DNA of 64,000 nt, from assembly GCA_902799765.1 (NCBI GenBank), contig CADCBZ010000004.1, positions 17,604 to 81,603 of the forward strand, in the 5' to 3' direction. The first letter of the stretch is position 1. Each line of letters opens with the position of its first letter. Positions 14,408 to 22,307 of this stretch are shown piece after piece. Below the pieces are notes generated by a model that saw nothing but the letters and a program-made list of their open reading frames with translations, searched no databases and was not told where the DNA came from. This stretch comes from an uncultured Prevotellaceae bacterium (GTDB lineage Bacteria; Bacteroidota; Bacteroidia; Bacteroidales; Bacteroidaceae). The translations under genes and the position numbers were made by a program.

Positions 14408-14423
14408 GCGAGACTTTGAAAAA

Positions 14424-15701
14424 TCAATTTGTCGGCGCGTCCTCAATATTTTCGTATTCGCTCATGGCTTCGGCCATGCGGTTGTCGAGGTCGGAGAGAC
14501 TGTAGAGACCATCTTCGTTGGCAGTAAGACCTTCGATGGTGACGGGCATTACCATTGGTGGCTCTTCAACGGATAGCAACGTGCGACCTTGCAACTGTGA
14601 GACGCTCTGATATACAAGATTGATGGCGACATATTCATCGCAGCCGTCTGTCCACTTCTCAAAGACCAGTTTCGAGCCGATGGGTGTGTGCAGTTCCAGG
14701 GCATGTTTGGTCTCGGGATAGTTAAAACCTAATGCAGCACCTATGCTGGCCAGGTTGGAATCGTGACCGCAGAGGAACATGAACTTACGACCATCATTGT
14801 GCAGCTCTTCGCGGATACGGCTCACCAGTGGATAGGCCAGATTGACGGCAGCGCTGTGGGTAGTGAAAAGTAAAGCGTCATAGACTTCCTTCACACCGCA
14901 GATGGCGCGCCACTGTTCTTCTGTCAATTCATGACCGAAGACTGTCATGCTCTCACTCTCATAACACTGCAGCACCATCGCATCAGCCACGCTGTTGGCC
15001 AACGTGAAACCGCCAGTCATCTTCGGCTCACTGCCCTTCTCCAGTTTGAACTGCGTATCGTCGTAAAAGAAATGGGTCGTATCGTTCGCAGCGGCTGGCG
15101 AATGAGCCATGTCGATGACTTCTTCCATCAGTGTCAGTGTGGGTTGAACGGATGTCATCAATACCCGAGGACCTCCATGCAGGGCATTGATCTCACTGAG
15201 TACCTGTTGACGGTAAGCGTCGTTCATCTTCGTGAACTGCGGGGTAAAAACGGGATCCATCTTATCCTCAGCGAGTTTATGAGTGATCTCCACATTGGCG
15301 AATGGCAGGAATCCTGCAGAGAAGTATTTCGCCGTGGCAAACGTGCGCTGACGAGAGTTGGCATAGAAGAGCACCTCATCGCCCTCAGGACGATAGTTCT
15401 CAGGTAGCAGTCCCTCGCCTACCAACCACTTGCGGAAGAACTGGCCCATCTCCGTCTCCAGTACACCACCACGCAGTGACAACTGGCTCGACGGCGACGA
15501 CCACTTGAACCACTCGTATGGTGTGACCCGCTTGTAAACAGCCCCACCCGATGTCAGCGGAGAGCGGATGTTATGGCGGCTCATCACCACCACTTCTTTC
15601 AGTTGATACTTTGCACGGAAATCATCCGATCGTTTTGTCTGTGCAGAGAGGTTTATAGCAACCATCATGGCGGCTGCGGCCATTATGAAATACTTCTTCA
15701 T
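14424..15701 (-). CDS. Exported histidine acid phosphatase (phytase/AppA-like)
   Basis: This 425-residue protein has a signal peptide (cleavage after NLSAQ, about residue 21). It carries the clade-2 histidine phosphatase signature: the nucleophile H43 in SRHNIRSP, with N in place of the usual G, and the proton-donor motif HDSNLAS in the C-terminal half. Such enzymes remove phosphate from phytate, glucose-1-phosphate or other esters outside the cytosol. It is divergent from a 5'-nucleotidase gene, each with its own -7 element about 70 bp apart. Together they suggest a periplasmic phosphate or nucleotide scavenging locus. The substrate is not determinable here. Confidence 0.87.
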   Translation of the reverse strand: MKKYFIMAAAAMMVAINLSAQTKRSDDFRAKYQLKEVVVMSRHNIRSPLTSGGAVYKRVTPYEWFKWSSPSSQLSLRGGVLETEMGQFFRKWLVGEGLLPENYRPEGDEVLFYANSRQRTFATAKYFSAGFLPFANVEITHKLAEDKMDPVFTPQFTKMNDAYRQQVLSEINALHGGPRVLMTSVQPTLTLMEEVIDMAHSPAAANDTTHFFYDDTQFKLEKGSEPKMTGGFTLANSVADAMVLQCYESESMTVFGHELTEEQWRAICGVKEVYDALLFTTHSAAVNLAYPLVSRIREELHNDGRKFMFLCGHDSNLASIGAALGFNYPETKHALELHTPIGSKLVFEKWTDGCDEYVAINLVYQSVSQLQGRTLLSVEEPPMVMPVTIEGLTANEDGLYSLSDLDNRMAEAMSEYENIEDAPTN

Positions 15702-15724
15702 TCCTTACTATTTTGATCTGCTTG

Positions 15725-15732
15725 CAAAGATA
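15725..15732 (-). promoter_or_regulatory. -7 promoter element of the histidine acid phosphatase gene
   Basis: The minus strand reads TATCTTTG followed by C, matching TAnnTTTG, 24 nt before the ATG at 15701. Confidence 0.6.
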
Positions 15733-15795
15733 GACTTTTTTTACTGAAAGAAGAAAATATGCCTGATAAAATTTGCATTCTAGGTTATTTTTTTG

Positions 15796-15803
15796 TAACT
15801 TTG
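15796..15803 (+). promoter_or_regulatory. -7 promoter element of the 5'-nucleotidase gene
   Basis: TAACTTTG followed by CA matches TAnnTTTG, 21 nt before the ATG at 15825. The perfect palindrome TTTGCATGCAAA (15800-15811) overlaps it and the expected transcription start. Confidence 0.6.
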
Positions 15804-15824
15804 CATGCAAATAATTAAAGAATC

Positions 15825-17600
15825 ATGAAAATGAGGATAGCTTTTGTTTCGACTATCATTGCTGCGACGCTGACGCTTTCAGTGCAGGCACAACAGACTT
15901 CGAAGACCGTCACACTGAAGGTCATCGAGACCAGTGATGTTCACGGACATTTCTTCCCATGGGACTTCATGGAGGCCAGGCCGCTCAGGGGTACACTGAC
16001 CCGTGCCAACTCGTATATCAACCGCGAGCGTGAGAAGTGCGGCGAAAACCTGCTGCTCATCGATAACGGCGATATCCTGCAGGGCCAACCTTGTGTATAT
16101 TGGAGCAACTATGTGATGCCAGAAAATGAGAACCTGGCCGCACGGGTAATCAACTACATGAAGTATGATGCCGAGACGGTTGGAAATCACGATATAGAGC
16201 CTGGTCACAAGGTATATGACAAGTGGATCCGTGAGGTGCGCTGTCCGCTGTTGGGCGCCAACATCGTGAAGGAGGAATGTAAGAACGGTGAGGCTAATCC
16301 CCAGAGCATCTATACCGGTCTGCAGCCCTACTCCGTACATGTGAAAGACGGCGTGAAGATCTGTGTGATCGGTATGCTGACCCCAGCCATTCCGAACTGG
16401 TTGAATAAGTCGATCTGGAAAGGTATCGAGTTTGAGGAGATGGTCAGCTGTGCCCGTAAATGGGTGAAATACATCCAGGAGAACGAGAAGCCCGACCTGA
16501 TCTTCGGTCTTTTCCATAGCGGTAAGGACGGTGGTATCGTGACACCTGACTATGAGGAGAATGCGACGGCAGCCGTTGCCCGAGAAGTGCCCGGCTTCGA
16601 CGTGATCTTCTTCGGCCACGACCATCAGGTACATAACGAGTGGATTACCAACAAGGAAGGCAAGCAGGTGCTCATCATCGATCCTTCATGCTGGGTCAAG
16701 AATGTAGCAGAGGCCAATATCGTATTGACCATTCAGGACGGTAAGGTGGTGAATAAGGACATCAAGGGCAAGATTGTCAACGTGGAAGACGAGACCATCG
16801 ACGAGCAGATGCTGGCATACTTTCAGAAGGACATTGATGACGTGAAGACTTATGTTAGTCAGAAAATCGGTTGTTTCAAGTCGCCGATCTATACCAGAGA
16901 CAGCTTCTTCGGCAACTCGGCCTTTACCGACCTGATTCATAACCTGCAGTTGCAGATCACCGATGCCGACATCTCGCTAACAGCCCCGCTGGCCTTCAAC
17001 TCGACCATCAAAGCCGGTGATGTGACGATGGCCGACATGTTCAAGCTCTACCGCTTTGAGAATCTGCTCTTCACCCTCCGCATGACAGGTGAGGAAATAC
17101 GGAAGCACTTGGAGTACAGCTATGACATGTGGACCAACACGATGATATCACCCGACGACCATGCCCTGCGACTGAATGAGGATTCGAAAGAGGATCAGCA
17201 GCGCACAGGCTTCCAATACTACACTTTCAACTTCGATTCCGCCTGCGGTATCGACTACGAAGTGGACCTGACGAAGCCCGATGGTCAAAAGGTTAAGATT
17301 CTCCGTATGTCGAACGGTGAACCCTTCGATGAGAAGAAATGGTATAAAGTGGCGATGAACAGCTATCGTGCCAATGGTGGTGGTGAGTTGCTGACACAAG
17401 GTGCCGGTATCCCCAAGGATTCTCTCGAATCACGTGTAATCTTCCATACTGATCGTGACCAGCGTCATTTCCTGACAGAGGAAATCCGCAAGATGGGCAC
17501 GCTGGATCCAAAGCCCAACAACAACTGGAAGTTTGTGCCCGAAGCATGGGTAAAGCCCGCTTTAGAACGCGACAGACAATTACTATTTGGAAATCAATAA
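15825..17600 (+). CDS. Exported bifunctional metallophosphatase / 5'-nucleotidase
   Basis: This 591-residue protein of the UshA/CpdB type has a signal peptide (to about VQAQ, residue 24). The calcineurin-like metallophosphatase domain (about 30-310) shows the metal motifs SDVHGHFFPWDF, IDNGDILQGQP, VGNHDIEPG and FFGHDHQVH. The C-terminal 5'-nucleotidase domain (about 350-560) binds substrate. It would hydrolyse nucleotides or cyclic nucleotides in the periplasm. An alternative in-frame ATG lies two codons later. Its stop overlaps the NudC start as TAATG, so the two nucleotide-degrading enzymes are translationally coupled. Confidence 0.9.
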   Translation: MKMRIAFVSTIIAATLTLSVQAQQTSKTVTLKVIETSDVHGHFFPWDFMEARPLRGTLTRANSYINREREKCGENLLLIDNGDILQGQPCVYWSNYVMPENENLAARVINYMKYDAETVGNHDIEPGHKVYDKWIREVRCPLLGANIVKEECKNGEANPQSIYTGLQPYSVHVKDGVKICVIGMLTPAIPNWLNKSIWKGIEFEEMVSCARKWVKYIQENEKPDLIFGLFHSGKDGGIVTPDYEENATAAVAREVPGFDVIFFGHDHQVHNEWITNKEGKQVLIIDPSCWVKNVAEANIVLTIQDGKVVNKDIKGKIVNVEDETIDEQMLAYFQKDIDDVKTYVSQKIGCFKSPIYTRDSFFGNSAFTDLIHNLQLQITDADISLTAPLAFNSTIKAGDVTMADMFKLYRFENLLFTLRMTGEEIRKHLEYSYDMWTNTMISPDDHALRLNEDSKEDQQRTGFQYYTFNFDSACGIDYEVDLTKPDGQKVKILRMSNGEPFDEKKWYKVAMNSYRANGGGELLTQGAGIPKDSLESRVIFHTDRDQRHFLTEEIRKMGTLDPKPNNNWKFVPEAWVKPALERDRQLLFGNQ

Positions 17601-18373
17601 TGGCGAAGACATATTATTTCGTTTTCTGCAAAGAAGACCTGTTGCTCGAAAAGACAGCAGACGGCGGTTATACCATTCCCTTTCAGGAAGAGCCGCCGAC
17701 AGAAGTAAAGCCCTGGACGCATCAGATGGACATCACCCCGATGGCTGATGGCTCTCCCGTCATCACCTATCGTATCGATAACCCCATCGCTGATAGCGAC
17801 CGCTTTGAGATGATCGGTCTGCGTCAGAGTTACTACAAGCTTCCCCGCCCACTCTATCTCAAAGCAGGGAAATGCCAGGAACTGCTTTACTGGGATCAGA
17901 ACACCAAATATTGCGGTGTGTGTGGTGCCCCGATGCGCATGGATACCGATATTTCCAAGAAGTGTACTCAGTGTGGTAAGGAGATTTGGCCCCAACTGGC
18001 CACCGCCGTCATCGTGCTCATTCATAAAGGTGACGAGGTGCTGCTGGTACGCGCCAAGAACTTCAGACGCGATTTCTTCGGTCTGGTGGCAGGTTTTGTC
18101 GAGACAGGAGAGACACTTGAGGAAGCCGTTGCCCGTGAGGCATTGGAAGAGACGGGTGTCACTATCACGAACATCCGTTATTTCGCCTCACAGCCCTGGC
18201 CCTACCCCTGCGGGCTAATGGTGGGCTTCAATGCCGATTATGTGTCGGGCGAGATCCACCTGCAAAAAAGTGAGATTGCCAAAGGCGGATGGTTCCGTCG
18301 TGACAATCTCCCTGAGATTCCTGAGAAGCTGTCGATAGCACGGATGCTACTCGACGACTGGCTGAAAGCTTAA
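17600..18373 (+). CDS. nudC: NAD+ diphosphatase (Nudix hydrolase)
   Basis: This 257-residue protein hydrolyses NADH/NAD to NMN and AMP and, in the family, can decap NAD-RNA. The zinc ribbon is intact at C105, C108, C122 and C125. The Nudix box runs from G165 (GFVETGETLEEAVARE and onward), and the NudC-specific SQPWPYP motif follows it. The frame is open 18 codons upstream, but the ATG at 17600 gives the MAKTYYFVFC start. It also overlaps the upstream stop by one base (TAATG), the usual coupling arrangement. Its 3' end overlaps the convergent lipoprotein gene by 4 bp. Confidence 0.92.
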   Translation: MAKTYYFVFCKEDLLLEKTADGGYTIPFQEEPPTEVKPWTHQMDITPMADGSPVITYRIDNPIADSDRFEMIGLRQSYYKLPRPLYLKAGKCQELLYWDQNTKYCGVCGAPMRMDTDISKKCTQCGKEIWPQLATAVIVLIHKGDEVLLVRAKNFRRDFFGLVAGFVETGETLEEAVAREALEETGVTITNIRYFASQPWPYPCGLMVGFNADYVSGEIHLQKSEIAKGGWFRRDNLPEIPEKLSIARMLLDDWLKA

Positions 18374-19149
18374 TACTCCATCAGCTTCATGGTCTGCTTG
18401 CCTGTAAAGGCTATCTGCGTATCAACCATATAGCAGCTGGCTCCATCAGGTATGCAGAGTGTGGCATCGAAATGCAGGCCATCGGCATCAATATGATTGA
18501 AGTCCATGGCTCCGAGCACCGCTTCATCCAAGAAACCTGCCGGCACCAGTTTGCTATACATCTGCTTCCTGAAGTCGCTGGAGAATATCTGGTGTGCCCC
18601 GTGGAAGACACTGATGTGCATGATATTGTCGTAATAGACATTTTCCACCTCTAAGCCGTCATCATTGTATGTGTGATTCACGACCTTGTATTTCGTGGGA
18701 TTGATAGCGATATACCAATGATAACGTTCTCCGTTGTATGTGACAACAGAATCTTTCTTCACCTGCTGCGTATAGGTGAGTACTTGGGGCTGGTCGTGCA
18801 CGAACTCCAGTTCGTCAACGGGATCATCACTTTTCTGCAACTTCACGATGTCACCATTCTGATTTGTGAACCAGAACACATTCGGTGACTGTTTGACGAT
18901 ACCATAGGAAGTGCCGGAACCCAAGACCAACGAGTCGCCAATGATCTTGAAATAGGCAGGCATGCTCGTGGTGTCGGAATAGAAGATGGTGTCGCCCTTC
19001 ACACGGAACGACACATCACCACCTTCCGAATCCATCCAGACACCTTGCAACATCTGCTTGGCCTCCTTGCTTTCAGCTGGCGCAGAGCCCTGACGGTTAC
19101 ATCCCACCAGAACGGCTGCAAACATTAATATCGTTGTTATTCTCCTCAT
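18370..19149 (-). CDS. Putative lipoprotein (DUF4738-like)
   Basis: This 259-residue protein has a lipoprotein signal with the lipobox LVGC (cysteine at 17), then a beta-rich region containing GVWMDSEGGDVSFRVKGDTI, similar to lipocalin-like or DUF4738-type Bacteroidota lipoproteins. I hold the DUF name loosely. It is likely anchored in the outer or inner membrane on the periplasmic side. Its start overlaps the ugd stop by 4 bp, so it is coexpressed with UDP-glucose dehydrogenase. No function is assignable. Confidence 0.75.
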   Translation of the reverse strand: MRRITTILMFAAVLVGCNRQGSAPAESKEAKQMLQGVWMDSEGGDVSFRVKGDTIFYSDTTSMPAYFKIIGDSLVLGSGTSYGIVKQSPNVFWFTNQNGDIVKLQKSDDPVDELEFVHDQPQVLTYTQQVKKDSVVTYNGERYHWYIAINPTKYKVVNHTYNDDGLEVENVYYDNIMHISVFHGAHQIFSSDFRKQMYSKLVPAGFLDEAVLGAMDFNHIDADGLHFDATLCIPDGASCYMVDTQIAFTGKQTMKLMEY

Positions 19150-20465
19150 TTACCAATGCAATGATACTCGAACCCGTTCTCATCAAGTTCTTCCGTATCA
19201 AATATATTTCTTCCGTCGATCACAAGCGGCTGCTTCATTGCCTTCTTGATGACACCCCATCCAGGCAGACGGAATTCCTTCCACTCGGTGAGGAGCAACA
19301 GGGCATCAGCATCGAGAACGGCATCATACATGTCACGACAGTAAGTGATCTGATCGCCGATACGACGTTTACATTCGTCCATCGCAATCGGATCGTAAGC
19401 GCGGACTTTACAGCCGGCTTCGAGCAGCTTACCGATCATCACGAGAGCGGTAGATTCACGCATATCGTCGGTCTCGGGCTTAAACGACAGACCCCACATG
19501 GCAATGGTCTTGCCCTTCAGAGCCTCCACGCTGCCGTATGACTTTACGAGTTTCTCGAAGAGCACGCTCTTCTGCTTCTCATTCACACGTTCCACAGCCT
19601 TCAGCACTTCCATGGAATAACCATTCTGATCGGCAGTCTTAATCAGCGCCTTCACATCCTTGGGGAAGCAAGAGCCGCCATAACCACAGCCTGCATAAAG
19701 GAACTTTCGGCCGATACGCGTATCTGAACCGATACCCGCGCGTACCATATTAACATCAGCACCTACGCGTTCGCAAAGATTGGCGATATCATTCATAAAC
19801 GAGATACGGGTGGCCAACATCGAGTTAGCGGCATACTTCGTCATCTCTGCTGAAGGAATATCCATAAAAATCACACGGAAGTTGTTGACCATGAAAGGCT
19901 TATAAAGTCTCGTGAGCACCTTCTTAGCATGCTCGCTTTCCACACCAACGACCACACGGTCTGGTGACATAAAATCTTTGATGGCATTACCCTCTTTCAG
20001 GAACTCCGGGTTAGAAGCCACGTCGAACTCTATATCTACGCCACGCTTCTTCAGCTCGTCCTCAATGGCCTTACGGACTTTCTTTGCAGTACCCACAGGC
20101 ACCGTTGACTTGGTAACAACCACCACGTATTTCTTCAGGTTCTCACCAATGGTCTTAGCCACCTGGAGCACATATTTCAAATCTGCAGAACCATCCTCAT
20201 CTGGCGGCGTTCCTACTGCAGAGAACACGATTTCTACATCATCGAGTACGGAAGCCAGATCAGTTGTAAACTTCAGACGACCTGCTGCCACGTTCTTCTT
20301 CACAAGTTCATCAAGTCCCGGCTCATAGATGGGGATCTCTCCGTTATTCAGACGCTCAATCTTCTTGGCATCCACATCTACACATGTCACATTAACACCT
20401 GTGTCGGCAAAACAAGTACCTGACACCAGGCCCACATAGCCTGTTCCTACAATTGCAATATTCAT
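19146..20465 (-). CDS. ugd: UDP-glucose 6-dehydrogenase
   Basis: This 439-residue enzyme oxidises UDP-glucose to UDP-glucuronate with two NAD+, feeding capsule and exopolysaccharide synthesis. The N-terminal Rossmann motif is GTGYVGLVSG. The catalytic cysteine is in YGGSCFPKD near residue 260, with ESTALVMIG and MWGLSFKPETDDMR towards the C-terminus. A UDP-GlcNAc/ManNAc dehydrogenase is less likely because the sequence is of the UGDH/TuaD type throughout. A -7 element lies at 20495-20502, and the lipoprotein gene follows with a 4-bp overlap. Confidence 0.92.
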   Translation of the reverse strand: MNIAIVGTGYVGLVSGTCFADTGVNVTCVDVDAKKIERLNNGEIPIYEPGLDELVKKNVAAGRLKFTTDLASVLDDVEIVFSAVGTPPDEDGSADLKYVLQVAKTIGENLKKYVVVVTKSTVPVGTAKKVRKAIEDELKKRGVDIEFDVASNPEFLKEGNAIKDFMSPDRVVVGVESEHAKKVLTRLYKPFMVNNFRVIFMDIPSAEMTKYAANSMLATRISFMNDIANLCERVGADVNMVRAGIGSDTRIGRKFLYAGCGYGGSCFPKDVKALIKTADQNGYSMEVLKAVERVNEKQKSVLFEKLVKSYGSVEALKGKTIAMWGLSFKPETDDMRESTALVMIGKLLEAGCKVRAYDPIAMDECKRRIGDQITYCRDMYDAVLDADALLLLTEWKEFRLPGWGVIKKAMKQPLVIDGRNIFDTEELDENGFEYHCIGK

Positions 20466-20494
20466 AACTGATATTATTAACTTAAATTCTGCTG

Positions 20495-20502
20495 CAAAGA
20501 TA
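20495..20502 (-). promoter_or_regulatory. -7 promoter element of ugd
   Basis: The minus strand reads TATCTTTG followed by CA, 30 nt upstream of the ATG at 20465. It is divergent from 20567-20574. Confidence 0.6.
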
Positions 20503-20566
20503 ATGCAAAAAAAAGATATAAATGAATTTTTAAGTATCTTTATTTGTTTATTCTAAAAAAAAGTCG

Positions 20567-20574
20567 TACTTTTG
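20567..20574 (+). promoter_or_regulatory. -7 promoter element immediately before a GTG start
   Basis: TACTTTTG followed by CA matches TAnnTTTG and ends only 5 nt before the GTG at 20580. It indicates a leaderless or almost leaderless transcript. Confidence 0.6.
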
Positions 20575-20579
20575 CACAC

Positions 20580-21650
20580 GTGATAGAGTTGGAAAGACAT
20601 ATTGAGATTCTATTGCTCAGCAACGATTGCGTCATAGTACCCGATTTCGGAGGGTTTATGGCGCATCATGTTGATGCGCATTATGACGAGCAGGAAGGAG
20701 TTTTCCTGCCACCTCAGCGTACACTCGGTTTTAACCCCCAACTCAAAATCAACGATTCTCTCCTCGCCCAGTCTTATGTTGAAGCTTACGACATCAGTTA
20801 TCCGGAGGCTATCCTACGGATAGAAGACGAGGTGAATGAGCTGAAGATGCATCTGCAGACAAAGGGCATCTATGAACTCAACAGTATCGGTACACTGGAG
20901 TTCAATGAAAACGGTAATTATGTATTTACTCCCTGCGAGGCTGGCATCCTGACTCCTAATCTTTACGGCTTGTGTTCCTTTGAGATGACACCCCTTAAGA
21001 TGGCTACGACACCTGCGGCTGTCGCTGTTGAGGACGAAACTGAGGAGGAAGCTGCTCAGATTATCCGCATGAACCATTTGGAGACTGATTCCGAGGCTGT
21101 AGAAGTGGAGGATGAGGATGAAGAAGATGTGGTTCGTATCAAATTCTCTTGGATCCGTAACACCGTAGCTGTTGCTGCTATCTTGTTGGCAGTCTTCTTT
21201 GCTGCCATGCCGACAGGCAAGACAGAGATGATGACACGTACCATCAGCAACATCAACAACAGCCTGCTCTTTGGCATGATGTCGAAAGATACCAACACCA
21301 GTAAGATCGAGATCAGCAAATCAGACATACAAAAACCGACAAATAAAGTTGACACGATTTCCCAGCTTGAGAAGATCAAGACAGAACAAACAGTCAAAAC
21401 AGACTCCGTAAAAAGAGGCTATTGTATTGTCCTTGCCAGTCAGGTATCCAAGCGTAATGCCGAGATGTTCATCGAAAGACTAAAAGGAAAAGGACTCGAC
21501 AGTGCGGAAATCTGTACCACCAATAAAACTCAGGTCATTCGTCGTGTTATCTGCGGAAATTTCCAGACACAAGAAGAGGCATATAAGGCACTAAGGAATA
21601 TCCATAAGGACGAGGAATTGAAAGACGCCTGGGTTTATAAGCTCAATTAA
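20580..21650 (+). CDS. HU-CCDC81 and SPOR domain protein
   Basis: This Bacteroidota-typical protein has two HU-like (HU-CCDC81) domains in the first 150 residues, including the conserved IELERHIEILLLSNDCVIVP start and DFGGFMAHH. An acidic segment follows, then one membrane helix (about 192-210) and a C-terminal SPOR domain (about 275-354) that binds denuded peptidoglycan. The longest frame begins at 20544, but a -7 element lies at 20567-20574. The GTG at 20580, giving (V/M)IELERHIE, is the likely start, for 356 residues. A division or cell-wall role is inferred from SPOR. The FHA gene follows after 5 nt. Confidence 0.85.
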   Translation: MIELERHIEILLLSNDCVIVPDFGGFMAHHVDAHYDEQEGVFLPPQRTLGFNPQLKINDSLLAQSYVEAYDISYPEAILRIEDEVNELKMHLQTKGIYELNSIGTLEFNENGNYVFTPCEAGILTPNLYGLCSFEMTPLKMATTPAAVAVEDETEEEAAQIIRMNHLETDSEAVEVEDEDEEDVVRIKFSWIRNTVAVAAILLAVFFAAMPTGKTEMMTRTISNINNSLLFGMMSKDTNTSKIEISKSDIQKPTNKVDTISQLEKIKTEQTVKTDSVKRGYCIVLASQVSKRNAEMFIERLKGKGLDSAEICTTNKTQVIRRVICGNFQTQEEAYKALRNIHKDEELKDAWVYKLN

Positions 21651-21655
21651 AACAA

Positions 21656-22189
21656 ATGAAGCGCGTACGTTGCCCCAAATGTGAACAGTATATCACTTTC
21701 GATGAGACGAAATACTCGGCTGGTCAGTCTTTGGTATTCAAATGTCCCGACTGTGGTAAGGAATTCGGTATTCGCATGGGTGTCAGCAAACTGCGTGAGC
21801 GTCAGAAAGACGAGAATCCTGATGAGCAGGCTAATGAAGAAGGCTGTGGCTCAATCGTGGTGATTGAAAACGTATTCCACTACAAACAGGTGCTTCCCCT
21901 CCGTATGGGCGATAATGTCATCGGCAGACATCAGAAGGGTAATCCTGCCAATACAGCCTTTGAGACCGTTGACCCCAGTGTTGATCTGAATCACTGTACC
22001 ATTACTGTCAGCCGTGACAAGCGCGGTGGGTTACGCTATACTTTGAAAGACAACAACAGCAATACGGGAACCTTTGTGGATAACGTGGAACTGAACCCTA
22101 AGGAGCGACGTGTCATTGATAACGGTACCCTCTTTACAATCGGCGCAACAAGCATCATTTTACGCAGTGCAGACAGTAAAGATGAATAA
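21656..22189 (+). CDS. Zinc-ribbon and FHA-domain protein
   Basis: This 177-residue cytosolic protein starts with a zinc-ribbon of the type RCPKCEQYITF ... CPDCGKEFG (four cysteines within residues 1-40). A forkhead-associated domain follows (about 75-172), with VIGRHQKGNPA, SVDLNHCTITV and the NSNTGTFVDN loop typical of phosphothreonine binding. It lies 5 nt after the HU/SPOR gene and is presumably cotranscribed. It may read out a Ser/Thr kinase signal, but no kinase gene is in the window. Confidence 0.82.
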   Translation: MKRVRCPKCEQYITFDETKYSAGQSLVFKCPDCGKEFGIRMGVSKLRERQKDENPDEQANEEGCGSIVVIENVFHYKQVLPLRMGDNVIGRHQKGNPANTAFETVDPSVDLNHCTITVSRDKRGGLRYTLKDNNSNTGTFVDNVELNPKERRVIDNGTLFTIGATSIILRSADSKDE

Positions 22190-22197
22190 AAATGCAT

Positions 22198-22238
22198 AAT
22201 TTCTTAAGAAATTAAGGTCATAGCTTTAATTTCTTTAA
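22198..22238. repeat. AT-rich palindromes downstream of the FHA gene
   Basis: The perfect 16-bp palindrome AATTTCTTAAGAAATT (22198-22213) overlaps a second inverted repeat, AAGAAATTAA with TTTAATTTCTT, ending near 22238. It could act as a weak transcript end between the FHA gene and the purU promoter. No GC-rich stem is present. Confidence 0.45.
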
Positions 22239-22262
22239 ATATTCACACGTTTTACCATATTT

Positions 22263-22301
22263 TTTTGTACCTTTGCGCCTTGAAATTTCAAAAGTACAAA
22301 A
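22263..22301. promoter_or_regulatory. Promoter of purU-his with nested inverted repeats
   Basis: The -7 element TACCTTTG lies at 22268-22275. It is embedded in TTTTGTAC (22263-22270) and GTACAAAA (22294-22301), with the perfect palindrome TTGAAATTTCAA at 22280-22291 between them. Either repeat could be a repressor site; neither is proven. The ATG of purU is at 22308. Confidence 0.5.
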
Positions 22302-22307
22302 TATTAG

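Larger units (their letters stand above)
13001..14423. other. Gene-free island of repeats, hairpins, promoters and terminators (1.4 kb)
   Basis: No convincing protein gene lies between dnaJ and the acid phosphatase gene. The stretch holds, in order: a plus-strand -7 element, a four-unit palindrome array with 22-bp period, a second plus-strand promoter, two large imperfect hairpins, and a terminator. These are followed by a minus-strand structured transcript with its promoter, an 11-bp inverted repeat, the phosphatase terminator, a 12-bp GC palindrome, and a four-unit 22-bp direct-repeat array. Its base composition swings between AT-rich and short CG-rich palindromes. The parts are listed separately. 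Confidence 0.75.

Noticed and set aside
14323-14505. 60-codon frame reading MRLVTF repeats
   Set aside because: It is the translation of the 22-bp direct repeats, which shift frame each unit, and it then runs antisense into the phosphatase gene.
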